43,567 nucleotides of DNA from Sedimentitalea xiamensis (GTDB lineage Bacteria; Pseudomonadota; Alphaproteobacteria; Rhodobacterales; Rhodobacteraceae), in the NCBI RefSeq assembly GCF_030164465.1, contig NZ_JASNJE010000036.1:1-43567 (forward strand). Reading direction: 5' to 3'. This document shows positions 13,516 to 22,393 of this stretch, piece after piece. Under the pieces are notes generated by a model that was given only the letters and a program-made list of their open reading frames with translations, did not search any database and had not been told where the DNA came from. The position numbers and the translations under genes are program-made. Each line of letters starts with the position of its first letter. The first letter of the stretch is position 1.

Positions 13516-16197
13516 TTGACGAGCGACGTATTGACCGCCGAACAACGCAGATTCATCGAGACCTTCATTCTGTCCGTCAAGGATCCCGGCTCTGGAGGCG
13601 AGGACGACGTCGAAACGCAGGAATTGGACGTCTCCCTCTTCGGGGACCTGTTCTCTGGCAAGAAAAGCATTTCGACGCTTGAGGGGGCATCCGCGCCCAG
13701 CGTCAAGGAACTTGTCGCCACTGCCGGCAAGACCGGATCGCAGGAACAGGTGAATGACCTGATCGGCAAGTCCGCCGCTGCGCAAGGCGAAGCGAAGGAG
13801 GCCGCCAAGGCGGCGTTTCTCGCGTTCGATCTCGTGACCGGAGGCGGAGAAATCACCAGCAAGCGGCTGACCGGCGCCGACAGCGACTATCAGAAGGCGC
13901 TGAAGGCCGTCGAAAAAGCCAGGGCTTCGCTGATCAAGGCGAAGAACAAGAAGGCCACGGCCAAGGCGACGGAAGAACTCGAAAAGGCCGAGAAGGACGC
14001 AGCCGAGAAGAAGAAGACGGTCGATGCCCTGGTCGGCACCGTGATGCTGAAAAAAGCCCTGACCGACGGACCGCTTTCGGGGAAAGCTGGACCCAAACTC
14101 CCGGACAAGGCCGTCGCGGCCCTGATCGAAGGGTTTCAGGTCAATCCGAAGCTGACCTGGCAGACCATAGACATTGCGGCAACCGCGATCGACCCGACCG
14201 CTGTCGCGAACGCGATCCCGCTTGTTTCCAAACAGATCGAGAACAATTTCGCCGACAAGGATGGCGCCCCGCCGCCGGACGGTTTGGACGTGTCGGCCTA
14301 TGCGATGCAGGTGCTTGCGATGGGCGGAACCTGCGGGCCGGATTACTTTGCCCGTCTCGATGACTATGTCGCTTCCGGCGGGCTGCGGGCCACCGGCGCC
14401 CTGCCGGACGGGTCCGAAGACAGCCCGTCCGCGCGGGGCCAGAAGCGCAGCGTCGCCGTTGCCGGCGCCTTGCTGGACAACGGACGGTTCAATGCCGACA
14501 CCGACAAGTCCAAACTGGCGATCGGACACATGCTGTTCCATCCCGATGCGATGGCGGCGCCCACCCCCGCGCTCAATGCCCATGTCCTTGAAACGCTGCA
14601 TGTCTTCACCGATGGCGACGATGCGACGGATGCCAACGATGTCCTGGAGGGCGTGGATGCGCCCAGCACGGATGCGGGCAAGCTGCTGGTCGGCAGATCC
14701 GTCGGCACCGAGGGGACGCCGACAAAGACCGAGACCCAGACCGCCATCCTGGCCAGCATGCTGCAATCGGTCGACCAGGGACCGGTCGGGTCGTGTTTTG
14801 CCACGGCACCGCTGCGCAACATGCGCGAATCCGATCCATTGACCACGCTCAAGAAATTCCGCGAGATCACTGAAGACGGCACCTTTACCAGCGGCGACGG
14901 CACCAAGACCCAGGTGGTCACCAACCTGCCGCCGGGCGAAGACCCCTTGATCCGCTGTCTCGAATACAGCATCGCCACCGCCATGGGGCGCAACGATGCG
15001 ATGAGCCTCAAGAAGGATATCGGCAACAAGGCCCAGACGGCGACATATCACCTTCAGGAAGAGCTGAAGAAGACGCTTGATCCGACTCATGTGGGGAATT
15101 CCAGCGTCAGAGCTCTGACGGCGATCAAGACCGGGTTCACGACGACCTATGATCCCATGGTCGAAAACCCTTCGACAGCGTCCGATGGCCACAGTTCCCG
15201 CGGCCGCTATGTGCTGGTGGCCACCGACGGCACCGTCATCGAAAGCCGCGAGAAATACCGCGACAAGGTTCTTGAAATGACCCTGACCGCCTTTGGCGAC
15301 CCGTCCGAGGAGAGCGAGCGCCAGGCGATCGAAAAGGTCGTGGACGATCATTACATGAAGAGCATGGACGACCTGCTGAACACGGACCCGCCCGGCAATC
15401 CGCCCTGGCTGCTGAAATCCGGCGGCAGCTTCGTCGAATCCCTGACCACGATCCACGGCAACACCAACCCGGTCACCGCCCTGGCGAAATCCTCGGAACT
15501 GTCGGACACGCCGGAAAAGATCGGCGCCCGCACCACGGCGGTTCTGGGCGGTCTGATCGACAATCTCGGCGACGCGCCGCCGGACATGCTGCTCGTGCAG
15601 ACACCCGGCGTGCACGGGTTCAACTTGTTGCCGAACCATCCGACGATGAAGGCATTGATGGATGGCGACGGGACCACCGCCGACAAGATCAGGACAAAGC
15701 TTACCGAACCTGGCGCGCGAATCGCGACCACCGCGCTCGATCTGGACGAAACCCTGCGGCAATATGATCGCTGTATCGCGAAAATCGCCGAGGTGTACCA
15801 GGGTCTCGTCGACGATCCCAAACGGGAGGAAGATTCTGTCAAGCGCTACCGGAAACGTCTGTCGCAGTTTCAGAAGGCTGCAAGGAAAATGAGGCCGGAG
15901 GCTGGCATGCGTCCCAAGATGATCGCGGAACTCTGCGAGGGGATTGGGACAGACGGTCTGAACGTGGACTATGTGAAAGGCGCACTGCAGGGGACGCTGG
16001 CCAGCGGTCTTTCCGACCCGCAGGTTGTGTTGGCGGACACCAATTGGGGGAGCGGAGAGGACCACACGTTCTTTGTCGTGGCGCCTGATCCGATCAGTGG
16101 AAAACCCATGCTGTGGCAGCGTACGGATCCACCGGGGTCGATGCGGCTCGCGCCGTCCAAGGACTGGATCGACCGCGAATGGCAAATCATGAAATAG
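13516..16197 (+). CDS. Large uncharacterised protein with papain-like cysteine protease signature
   Basis: 893 aa from a TTG start at 13516, chosen because GGAGG lies 8 nt upstream and MTSDVLTAEQRRFIETFIL then starts a plausible helix. I do not recognise the family. Residues about 121-175 are a Lys/Glu/Ala-rich predicted coiled coil. At 420-430 is DQGPVGSCFAT, very like the papain oxyanion/nucleophile motif DQGxCGSCWA, giving Gln421 and Cys427. Near the C-terminus ADTNWGSGEDHTFFVVAPDP (840-859) supplies a candidate His850 and nearby Asp858 or Asp871. That order (Q...C...H...D/N) is what papain-fold enzymes use. There is no signal peptide or membrane segment. It resembles large effector- or toxin-like proteases in general layout. 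It is followed after 15 bp by a small acidic protein gene, probably co-transcribed. Its flanks (IS5 relic and OLD fragment) mark it as acquired cargo. Confidence 0.65.
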   Translation: MTSDVLTAEQRRFIETFILSVKDPGSGGEDDVETQELDVSLFGDLFSGKKSISTLEGASAPSVKELVATAGKTGSQEQVNDLIGKSAAAQGEAKEAAKAAFLAFDLVTGGGEITSKRLTGADSDYQKALKAVEKARASLIKAKNKKATAKATEELEKAEKDAAEKKKTVDALVGTVMLKKALTDGPLSGKAGPKLPDKAVAALIEGFQVNPKLTWQTIDIAATAIDPTAVANAIPLVSKQIENNFADKDGAPPPDGLDVSAYAMQVLAMGGTCGPDYFARLDDYVASGGLRATGALPDGSEDSPSARGQKRSVAVAGALLDNGRFNADTDKSKLAIGHMLFHPDAMAAPTPALNAHVLETLHVFTDGDDATDANDVLEGVDAPSTDAGKLLVGRSVGTEGTPTKTETQTAILASMLQSVDQGPVGSCFATAPLRNMRESDPLTTLKKFREITEDGTFTSGDGTKTQVVTNLPPGEDPLIRCLEYSIATAMGRNDAMSLKKDIGNKAQTATYHLQEELKKTLDPTHVGNSSVRALTAIKTGFTTTYDPMVENPSTASDGHSSRGRYVLVATDGTVIESREKYRDKVLEMTLTAFGDPSEESERQAIEKVVDDHYMKSMDDLLNTDPPGNPPWLLKSGGSFVESLTTIHGNTNPVTALAKSSELSDTPEKIGARTTAVLGGLIDNLGDAPPDMLLVQTPGVHGFNLLPNHPTMKALMDGDGTTADKIRTKLTEPGARIATTALDLDETLRQYDRCIAKIAEVYQGLVDDPKREEDSVKRYRKRLSQFQKAARKMRPEAGMRPKMIAELCEGIGTDGLNVDYVKGALQGTLASGLSDPQVVLADTNWGSGEDHTFFVVAPDPISGKPMLWQRTDPPGSMRLAPSKDWIDREWQIMK

Positions 16198-16212
16198 GCC
16201 GGGAGACTGACC

Positions 16213-16743
16213 ATGGCAGACAGTATTGCGTATCAACTGGCCGAGACCGGACCAGTCGTCGTCATCAACGACAGCGAGCAAGTATCGACACGGGCGAGCT
16301 TGCAGGCGCGGGCGCCCGATGTTCCGGCCGCCGACTTGGCCGAAGCGCTGATGGTCCTGGAGGACGGATCCTATCGTTTGATCCTCGATCAGAAACGGTT
16401 CGAGGACGATTATCGCAAGCGGCTCGCCTCGGAGGACCCCGACCAGCCCTGGCAGCAGAACGTATTCCGGTTGCGCGATTTCGGCACGCCCGATTTCGAT
16501 ACGATCGCCAGTCCCGCGCGAGAGGGCGATGCGCTTACGTTCCATGTGGCGGATACGGTGACGGGATTGCCCTATCTGGTCACCGTCACACTGGGAACCG
16601 AGACCGACCCGGATTATGAACCGCTGCCCCTGACGCCGGTCTCCGATACCGCGCCGCCCGTGCCGCCAGAGATGTCACGCGCGGCGCTTGGCCCGGTCGG
16701 CGACGAGGATCCGGCGATGGATACGGACGACGGGGAGGAGTAG
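16213..16743 (+). CDS. Small acidic hypothetical protein paired with the protease-like gene
   Basis: 176 aa starting MADSIAYQLAETGPVVVINDSEQVSTRASLQAR; GGGAGA precedes the ATG. No known family is recognised. The body contains PWQQNVFRLRDFGTPDFDTIAS and a beta-rich ALTFHVADTVTGLPYLVTVTLG segment. The last 40 residues are proline-rich, then strongly acidic (DEDPAMDTDDGEE). There is no signal peptide. It lies 15 bp after the large protease-like gene in the same direction, so it is a candidate chaperone, inhibitor, immunity protein or substrate of that protein. That is inference from position and charge only. Confidence 0.6.
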   Translation: MADSIAYQLAETGPVVVINDSEQVSTRASLQARAPDVPAADLAEALMVLEDGSYRLILDQKRFEDDYRKRLASEDPDQPWQQNVFRLRDFGTPDFDTIASPAREGDALTFHVADTVTGLPYLVTVTLGTETDPDYEPLPLTPVSDTAPPVPPEMSRAALGPVGDEDPAMDTDDGEE

Positions 16744-17065
16744 CGGCGTATCTGTCACGGGGGGGCCGGCAGGATCAACGGCGCGCCGCTGCCAAGTCGG
16801 CTCTCGCAGGGATCGCGACCCTCCGCACGATCGGAAAAGACCAGTCCGAAAACTGTCAGTTCGGCGTCGCCAACAAGATCGACTTTGGGGCCGGCCTCGA
16901 TACATAAGGCTATTGTGCGCACGAAGCGGGCACCGCGACCTCATACGCCCAATGATGGCTCAGGTTAATGATCTCACCAGTGGTGTCGTACACGGGGGCC
17001 GAGGCAAAGCAAACGGCGGGTAGTCGCGTCAGCGGCAGCGTCGCGGGTGTCGTCAGTCACGTCTG
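16744..17065. other. Gene-free stretch between the protease cassette and the OLD fragment
   Basis: About 320 bp with no convincing gene on either strand. A run of seven to eight Gs occurs at about 16759-16765. I could not recognise transposase or nuclease remnants in it. It probably represents scrambled junction DNA. Confidence 0.35.
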
Positions 17066-17476
17066 TCACGCCGCACCCTCCCCGCCCTTCAGCTGGCCTG
17101 CGAGCCAAGTCAGGCCAGTGTTGATATAGGGCGGCGCGCGCAGCGTTTTAATGTCCTCAATATAAAGGAGGTCCAGTGCGAAGGCAGCCTTTTCCGGTTT
17201 TTTTGCCAACCGATCAAAGAGCGCTTTGGCGAGGTCTTCAGGGTCCTGAGCCTCAGCGATGAATTCGGCAAAGGCACGGGTCATGCGGCAGGAAAGCTCT
17301 GCCGCTGCGGCGTCCGTCACGGCTTTTGGGTTGGTGAGGACAAGAGCATCCTCGAAGGTGCTGGGCACGATGGTCTGGGTCTGCTCACCCTGCGTCACCT
17401 CTTGCGGGGTCTGATAGGCGACAGCGATTGGGCGGGCGGCATCGGTATGACAGAGTGTATTTGGCGGCGCGGCCAT
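17066..17476 (-). pseudogene. C-terminal fragment of an OLD-family ATP-dependent nuclease
   Basis: About 130 residues. AVAYQTPQEV, TIVPSTFEDALVLTNPKAV, PEDLAKALFDRLAKKPEKAAFALDLLYIEDIKTLRAPPYINTGLTWLAGQL matches the end of OLD-type proteins, in which a TOPRIM domain is followed by 'TFEDA...KAEFALDLL....P.YI..GL.WL'. The ATPase domain and most of the TOPRIM region (over 450 residues) are missing. No good ribosome binding site precedes it, so it is a remnant. OLD nucleases include phage-defence enzymes such as P2 Old and GajA, so a defence gene may once have stood here. It ends about 400 bp from the protease cassette and begins 20 bp beyond the racemase stop. Confidence 0.65.
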
Positions 17477-17495
17477 ACCCCCGGGCGACTGCGGG

Positions 17496-18221
17496 TCAGG
17501 CCACAGCCTGCCCGAAGCCGCCTGCCTTGGCCAGCGGCGCCGCGTAGGCTCCCAGTTTCGAAGTCCGATATCCCATCCCGACCACCGCTTCGGCCAGACG
17601 TACCCCAGCCGTCACCCCGTCAATCACCAGCACCCCGGTCTCGGCGCTGAGCCGGTTGCACAGATCGGTCATCCCGGCACAGCCCAGCACGATGGCCTCG
17701 GCCCCGTCCTCGCGCCTTGCCACGGCAATCTCAGCAGCCAGAAGCCGCACCGTCTGTTCCGGGTTCTCCTCGATCGCCAGCACCGGCATGTCGATGGCGC
17801 GCACCCGGCGGCAGCGCCGCCCGGCGCCATAGGCCTCAACCAGGTCCTCGATGATCGGGATCGACCGCGGCAGCGTGGTCACTACCGAGAACCGACTGCT
17901 GAGCAGCAGCGCCACCTTCACCGAAGCCTCGCAGATTCCGATCACCGGTTTTTCGGCCACCTCGCGTGCAGCGGCGATGCCGGGATCGTCGAAACAGGCG
18001 ATGACATGGGCATCGGCGCCGCGCGCCTCGGCGCCGCGGATCTCTTCCAGCATCAGCGGCACCGAAACCGCCTCGTCGGTATAGCCCTCAATCGAGGCGG
18101 GTGCGGCAGCGGCGCGGGTAACGTCGAGCGTGGTGCCAGGCGAGACATAGCGTGCCGCGACACTGCCGATCTGTTCGGTCATGCCGGCGCTGGAATTCGG
18201 GTTGACGATATGAATGCGCAT
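17496..18221 (-). CDS. hyuE: Hydantoin / Asp-Glu-type racemase
   Basis: 241 aa. N-terminal MRIHIVNPNSSAGMTEQI is typical of the Asp/Glu/hydantoin racemase family. The two catalytic cysteines are visible as ACFDDPG (Cys76) and LGCAGM (Cys181), the spacing known from hydantoin racemases. The enzyme would interconvert enantiomers of 5-substituted hydantoins or a related cyclic amide, feeding stereospecific hydrolases. It is the last gene of the transporter-amidohydrolase operon; its ATG overlaps the stop of the flavin reductase-like gene by one base (TAATG). The exact substrate is not visible; allantoin racemase is an alternative in the same family. Confidence 0.85.
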   Translation of the reverse strand: MRIHIVNPNSSAGMTEQIGSVAARYVSPGTTLDVTRAAAAPASIEGYTDEAVSVPLMLEEIRGAEARGADAHVIACFDDPGIAAAREVAEKPVIGICEASVKVALLLSSRFSVVTTLPRSIPIIEDLVEAYGAGRRCRRVRAIDMPVLAIEENPEQTVRLLAAEIAVARREDGAEAIVLGCAGMTDLCNRLSAETGVLVIDGVTAGVRLAEAVVGMGYRTSKLGAYAAPLAKAGGFGQAVA

Positions 18222-18877
18222 TACCGCTGCTCCATGGCTTTCTGCGGCGCCTGCGCCACTTCGCGGGCCGCCATCGCGGCCGGCTTCTTCAACTCGAACT
18301 GGCGGTCGCTGACGATGTAATTGTCGGCATGGAGCCGGGCGATGGGCTGATAGACCGACGGGTTGACATAGCGCCCACCGGCATCGAGGCAATCGTCGCG
18401 CACATGCATCTCGACCACCTCGCCGATAACGATGGCACGCCCCGGATAATCGATGATCCGTTCGATCCGGCATTCCATCGCGCAGGGTGTGCGGGCGATG
18501 CGCGACGCGTCGATCTGGCGGCAGGGCGCGGCTTCCAGCCCGGCGAAATCAAGCTCGTCGACATCGGCCGCGAAGTTGACTCCACACAGGATCATCTGAT
18601 CGGCCAGTGCCATGTCGACCATGTTCACGCAGAACTGCCCGGTGCGGCGGATATTGCCGATGGTATCCTTCTCGCTGCCATCGGGCCTCGCACTGAAACC
18701 GACGATGACCAGCGGCGGCTCATGCGCGAAGACATTGAAAAAGCTCATCGGTGCGGCATTGTCGTGCCCGGCTTCGGCGCGGGTGGTGATCAGCGCAATG
18801 GGCCGTGGGCCGATGAAATTGGTGAGCAGCCGGTAACGGTCGGCGGGTGGTAGCTCGGTGAAATCGAATTGCATCAT
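18221..18877 (-). CDS. Flavin reductase-like (FMN-binding split-barrel) protein
   Basis: 218 aa starting [32 protein letters not shown], the pattern of the DIM6/NTAB flavin reductase-like family (N-terminal 'R..Y.ll.n.i.PRPIalVsT'). It continues with NAAPMSFFNVFAHEPPLVIVGF and NIRRTGQFCVNMV. These proteins bind FMN and either supply reduced flavin to a monooxygenase or act as oxidoreductases themselves. No monooxygenase gene is present in the operon. The start at 18877 gives the 4-nt ATGA overlap with the upstream ATPase gene; the ATG at 18874 is equally possible. It is co-transcribed with the transporter and the amidohydrolases. Confidence 0.85.
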   Translation of the reverse strand: MMQFDFTELPPADRYRLLTNFIGPRPIALITTRAEAGHDNAAPMSFFNVFAHEPPLVIVGFSARPDGSEKDTIGNIRRTGQFCVNMVDMALADQMILCGVNFAADVDELDFAGLEAAPCRQIDASRIARTPCAMECRIERIIDYPGRAIVIGEVVEMHVRDDCLDAGGRYVNPSVYQPIARLHADNYIVSDRQFELKKPAAMAAREVAQAPQKAMEQR

Positions 18878-19872
18878 ACGGCCTCGCTCACCGAGGTTTC
18901 CTGCGCGCGCCCTTCCTCGACGGCATGGCATCGCACCGTTGCGGCGCCGACCGAGAGAAGCTCGGGCAGGTCACGGCCGCATCTTTCATTGGCCAGCGCG
19001 CAACGCGGGTGAAAGGCACAGCCAAGGGGCGGATCGAGCGGGCTTGGCGGTTCGCCCGATTGCAGCGCCCGGTCGCGGTGCGGTGCGTGGATATCGGGGA
19101 TGGTGCCCAGAAGCAGCCGCGAATAGGGGTGCTGCGGCGCGTTGAAGAGGCTTTCCGCCGGCCCCATCTCGACGATCCGGCCCAGATACATCACCGCAAT
19201 CGTGTCGGACATGTGCCGCACCACGCTCAGGTCGTGGCTGATGAAGAGATAGGTCAGCCCCAGCTCCTGTTGCAGCCGGCGCATCAGGTTGAGGATCTGC
19301 GCCTGCACCGAAACGTCGAGCGCCGATGTCGGCTCGTCGCAGACCAGCAGTTCGGGTTCCGAAGCCAGCGCCCGGGCAATCGAAATGCGCTGGCGCTGGC
19401 CTCCAGAAAACTCATGCGGGTAGTTGCGCGCATCGTCGGCGGCAAGCCCGACCGTGCTCAGCAGCTCCTCCACCCGCTCGCGGGTTTCGGCCTCGCTGGC
19501 GCGCAGCTTCATCTCCCGGATCGGCTCGGCGATGATGTCGCCCACCCGCCAGCGCGGGTTGAGGCTGGAATGCGGGTCCTGGAAGATCATCTGCACCCGC
19601 ACCGGCTCGCCCCCGGACCCAGCACTGAAACGGATATCGCCCGCGGTGGTGGCATAGAGCCCGGTCACCAGCCGCGCGACGGTGGATTTGCCGCAGCCGG
19701 ATTCGCCAACAATGCTGAAGCAACTGCCGCGTGGCACGGTGAAACTCACATCATCCACCGCCTTGACGAAAAGCTTCGGCTTGCGTTCGAGCACACGGTT
19801 CAGCCACGGCGCGGACACGTCGAATTCCTTCGAGGCGTTGCTGACGGTCAGAATTGGCGATTGCGCGGTCAT
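18874..19872 (-). CDS. dppF: Peptide/nickel-type ABC transporter ATP-binding protein (DppF/OppF-like)
   Basis: 332 aa. Walker A is GESGCGKST (about 57-65), the signature is SGGQRQR, Walker B is [12 protein letters not shown], and the His switch lies in [10 protein letters not shown]. The C-terminal oligopeptide-transporter extension has [14 protein letters not shown], the cysteine-containing region known in OppD/F proteins. It is the second ATPase of the importer, overlapping the first by 4 nt (ATGA). With its partner it powers uptake through the two permeases encoded upstream in the same operon. Confidence 0.92.
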   Translation of the reverse strand: MTAQSPILTVSNASKEFDVSAPWLNRVLERKPKLFVKAVDDVSFTVPRGSCFSIVGESGCGKSTVARLVTGLYATTAGDIRFSAGSGGEPVRVQMIFQDPHSSLNPRWRVGDIIAEPIREMKLRASEAETRERVEELLSTVGLAADDARNYPHEFSGGQRQRISIARALASEPELLVCDEPTSALDVSVQAQILNLMRRLQQELGLTYLFISHDLSVVRHMSDTIAVMYLGRIVEMGPAESLFNAPQHPYSRLLLGTIPDIHAPHRDRALQSGEPPSPLDPPLGCAFHPRCALANERCGRDLPELLSVGAATVRCHAVEEGRAQETSVSEAV

Positions 19873-20912
19873 TCGGTGCCTCCGTCATGCAGGAAACAGG
19901 CGGCCTGGTTGCGGCCCGCCGGGGCCAGCACGGGGTTTTCCCGGCGGCAGCGCGGCCCCGCCATCGGGCAGCGCGGGTTGAAGGCACAGCCCTCGGGCCG
20001 GGCATTGAGCCGGGGCATCGCCCCGTCGATCTGGGTCAGCGTCTCGACCCTCTCATGCAGGCTCGGGATCGCGGCCATCAGGCCCTTGGTATAGGGGTGC
20101 TGTGCATCGTGGATCACATCCTTGACCCTGCCGGTTTCGACCATGCGGCCGGAATACATCACCGCCACCCGATCCGCGGTTTCGGCAATCACGCCCATAT
20201 CGTGCGTGACCAGCATCACCCCGGTGCGGTGATCCTTGCAGAGCCGTCGCAAGAGCGCGGTGATCTGCGCCTGGATCGACACGTCGAGCGCAGTTGTCGG
20301 CTCGTCAGCAATGATCAGCGCCGGTTCGGCGGCGAGGGCCAGCGCGATCACCACGCGCTGCCGCATGCCGCCGGAAAACTGGTGCGGATATTGCGACAGC
20401 CGCTCGCGCGGCGCCGGGATGCCAACCTCGCGCAGGAGTGTCAGTGCCCGGTCGCGCGCCGCCTCCTTCGAGAGGCCGCTATGCAGGCGGATGGTCTCGA
20501 CCAGTTGTACGCCGATGGTGAAGAGCGGGTTGAGCGCGGTCAGCGGGTCTTGAAAGATCGCGCCCATCTCGCGGCCACGCACCTTGGTCAACTCATCTTC
20601 GCTCAACATGTCGATCCGCCGCCCGGCGACGTGGATTTCGCCGCCGGCAATCCGCCCCGGCGCTTCCAGCAGCCCCAGAACCGCCAGCCCGGTGATGGAT
20701 TTCCCGGCCCCGGATTCGCCTACCACGCCGAGGATTTCGCCCGGGGCGATCTGCATCGACACGTTGTCGATTGCGGTCAGAACCCCACGCCTGGTGGGAA
20801 ACTCGACCGTCAGGTTTGACACCTCGAGCACCGCCTCGGCGCCGAGCGCGGCAGCATCCGGGGTGGGATCGGGTGGGGAAACGGCTTGCATCATCATGGC
20901 GGGTTCCTTCAC
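19869..20912 (-). CDS. dppD: Peptide/nickel-type ABC transporter ATP-binding protein (DppD/OppD-like)
   Basis: 347 aa. Walker A is GESGAGKSI, the signature is SGGMRQR, Walker B is LIIADEPTTALD, and the C-terminal extension is CAFNPRCPMAGPRCRRENPVL. The annotated start is GTG at 20912, which gives a 4-nt GTGA overlap with the upstream amidohydrolase stop. An ATG at about 20897 with AAGGA 7 nt ahead is an equally good start and would shorten the protein by five residues. It works with the adjacent DppF-like subunit. Confidence 0.9.
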   Translation of the reverse strand: MKEPAMMMQAVSPPDPTPDAAALGAEAVLEVSNLTVEFPTRRGVLTAIDNVSMQIAPGEILGVVGESGAGKSITGLAVLGLLEAPGRIAGGEIHVAGRRIDMLSEDELTKVRGREMGAIFQDPLTALNPLFTIGVQLVETIRLHSGLSKEAARDRALTLLREVGIPAPRERLSQYPHQFSGGMRQRVVIALALAAEPALIIADEPTTALDVSIQAQITALLRRLCKDHRTGVMLVTHDMGVIAETADRVAVMYSGRMVETGRVKDVIHDAQHPYTKGLMAAIPSLHERVETLTQIDGAMPRLNARPEGCAFNPRCPMAGPRCRRENPVLAPAGRNQAACFLHDGGTE

Positions 20913-22393
20913 GGCTGCATCCCTTCCAGCGGCGGATAAGTTGGCGGGAAAATTTCGGCGATCGGCGGATGGCCGGTGGTGCGGTCGGGGTATTTCGCCA
21001 CCATGCCGTCGAACTGCGCCTGGGCGCGGCGGCGAGCCTCAGCCATGTCGATCCCGGCCACTTCACCATTGCGCATAGAGAGCCGCCCGTCGACGATGGT
21101 GGCGCGCGTTACTCGCCCGCTGCCGCCAAGGATCAGCGTCTGCACCGGGTCGATGGCGGGCGCCATGGCGGCATCGCTCAGATCGAACACGGCGATATCG
21201 GCCTTGGCGCCTGCACGCAGCACGCCGATGTCGCCGCGGCCCAGTGCCCGGGCACCGCCAAGCGTGGCGGCATCGAAGAAATCGGCCGAGGTGCAGGCGG
21301 TGATATCGCCTTCGACCATCCGGCACATCATCATCCCTACAGCCAAGTTTAGCACCATGTCGGGCGGGGCGGTATCGGTGCCCATGGCAATGCCCACGCC
21401 GATATCCTTGAGTTTGCGGAATGACCGCAGCGCGCCGCCGTGGCGGGCGCTGACCAGCGGGCAATGCACGACTGTCACCCCGGCATCGGCATAGCGCTTC
21501 AGATCGTCCTCGGTCGCCACGGTGGCATGTGGCGCCAGCAGGCGCGGCGACAAGAGCCCCATATCGCCAAGCCAGCGCGGCGCCGTCTTGCCATGCAGCG
21601 CCTGCACCGTGGCCAGCTCCATCGCGCCCTGCGCCATGTGCAGCCGCACCGGGCAATCCAGATCGTCGGCCGCCTGCATGGTGCGCCGCAACAGCGCCTC
21701 GGTGCAGGTTTCCACCCGGTCGGGCGCCAGCATCGGGCGGATCAGGTCATGACCCTGCCAACGGCGGGCGAAGGCGATGGCATCGTCAAGCCCGGCTAGC
21801 CCCCGCGCCTCGTCAAACTCGGCGACCATCCGGCCATCGGCTTCCACCACCATGCCGCCGCTACGATAGGCCGGGCCAAGCCAGACCCGCAGACCAAGCT
21901 CCTGCGCAGCCTCAGCCGCCGCATCGAATTCGGCCACCGTCTCTCCCCAGGCGCGGTAGAAAAGCGAGGCGATGGGTGCGGCGCTGGTGATCCCGTTCAG
22001 CAGCAACTGGGCGAAGGCGAAGCGCTTCTGGAAGGCCAGTTCTTCGGGCGAATACATCTCGTAAGGCCCGCGTTCGACATAGGAGCGCGGCCAGACGCGC
22101 CCCTTTTTCTCGGCCGGCCAGTTGTCGAAGGCCAGTAACGTGGTGTCGAGATCGGAAAGTGCGTCCAGATCGACGAAGCCAGGAGAGACCAGTGCCTCGC
22201 CCATGTCATAGCGCGCCGCGACCTCGCCCTTGAAGCGCGGCCCGGCATGGAGCACGGTATTACCTTCGATCACCACCTCGCCATCGCGCAGGAGCCGGCG
22301 ACCGGCAGGGGTATCGACCACGATCCAGCGCGCCGCAAGCGCCCAGCGGCCCGGCGGACGGCTGCCCAGCGTTATGTCGGCAAAGCGATTCAC
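20909..22393 (-). CDS. Amidohydrolase of the chlorohydrolase/deaminase type with DxD in place of HxH
   Basis: 494 aa, amidohydrolase superfamily (TRZ/ATZ-like). The fold markers are GEALVSPGFVDLDALSD (about 66-81), RLHMAQG (His252), LLAPHATVATEDDL (His289), MGTDTAPPDM (Asp340) and the C-terminal beta-sandwich KADIAVFDL. The canonical metal-binding HxH after the PGF(V/I) turn is replaced by Asp75-Leu-Asp77. Other ligands are kept, so metal binding may be altered or limited to one site. The start is GTG at 22393, overlapping the upstream amidohydrolase stop by 4 nt (GTGA). It would hydrolyse or deaminate a C-N bond of the imported compound. It is longer than the partner enzyme, with an extra C-terminal tail. 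Confidence 0.85.
   Translation of the reverse strand: MNRFADITLGSRPPGRWALAARWIVVDTPAGRRLLRDGEVVIEGNTVLHAGPRFKGEVAARYDMGEALVSPGFVDLDALSDLDTTLLAFDNWPAEKKGRVWPRSYVERGPYEMYSPEELAFQKRFAFAQLLLNGITSAAPIASLFYRAWGETVAEFDAAAEAAQELGLRVWLGPAYRSGGMVVEADGRMVAEFDEARGLAGLDDAIAFARRWQGHDLIRPMLAPDRVETCTEALLRRTMQAADDLDCPVRLHMAQGAMELATVQALHGKTAPRWLGDMGLLSPRLLAPHATVATEDDLKRYADAGVTVVHCPLVSARHGGALRSFRKLKDIGVGIAMGTDTAPPDMVLNLAVGMMMCRMVEGDITACTSADFFDAATLGGARALGRGDIGVLRAGAKADIAVFDLSDAAMAPAIDPVQTLILGGSGRVTRATIVDGRLSMRNGEVAGIDMAEARRRAQAQFDGMVAKYPDRTTGHPPIAEIFPPTYPPLEGMQP

Noticed and set aside
13495-16545. A 1016-codon open frame on the minus strand opposite the protease-like gene
   Set aside because: It is longer than the plus gene but has a composition typical of antisense frames in high-GC DNA (rich in Arg, Gly, His), no recognisable motifs, no good ribosome binding site, and it spans the gap between two plus-strand genes. 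The plus strand has a Shine-Dalgarno, coherent motifs and a coupled partner.
16675-16944. Minus-strand frame of 89 codons in the gap after the small acidic gene
   Set aside because: Arg/Ser-rich random-looking translation, overlapping the end of the plus gene, with no ribosome binding site.
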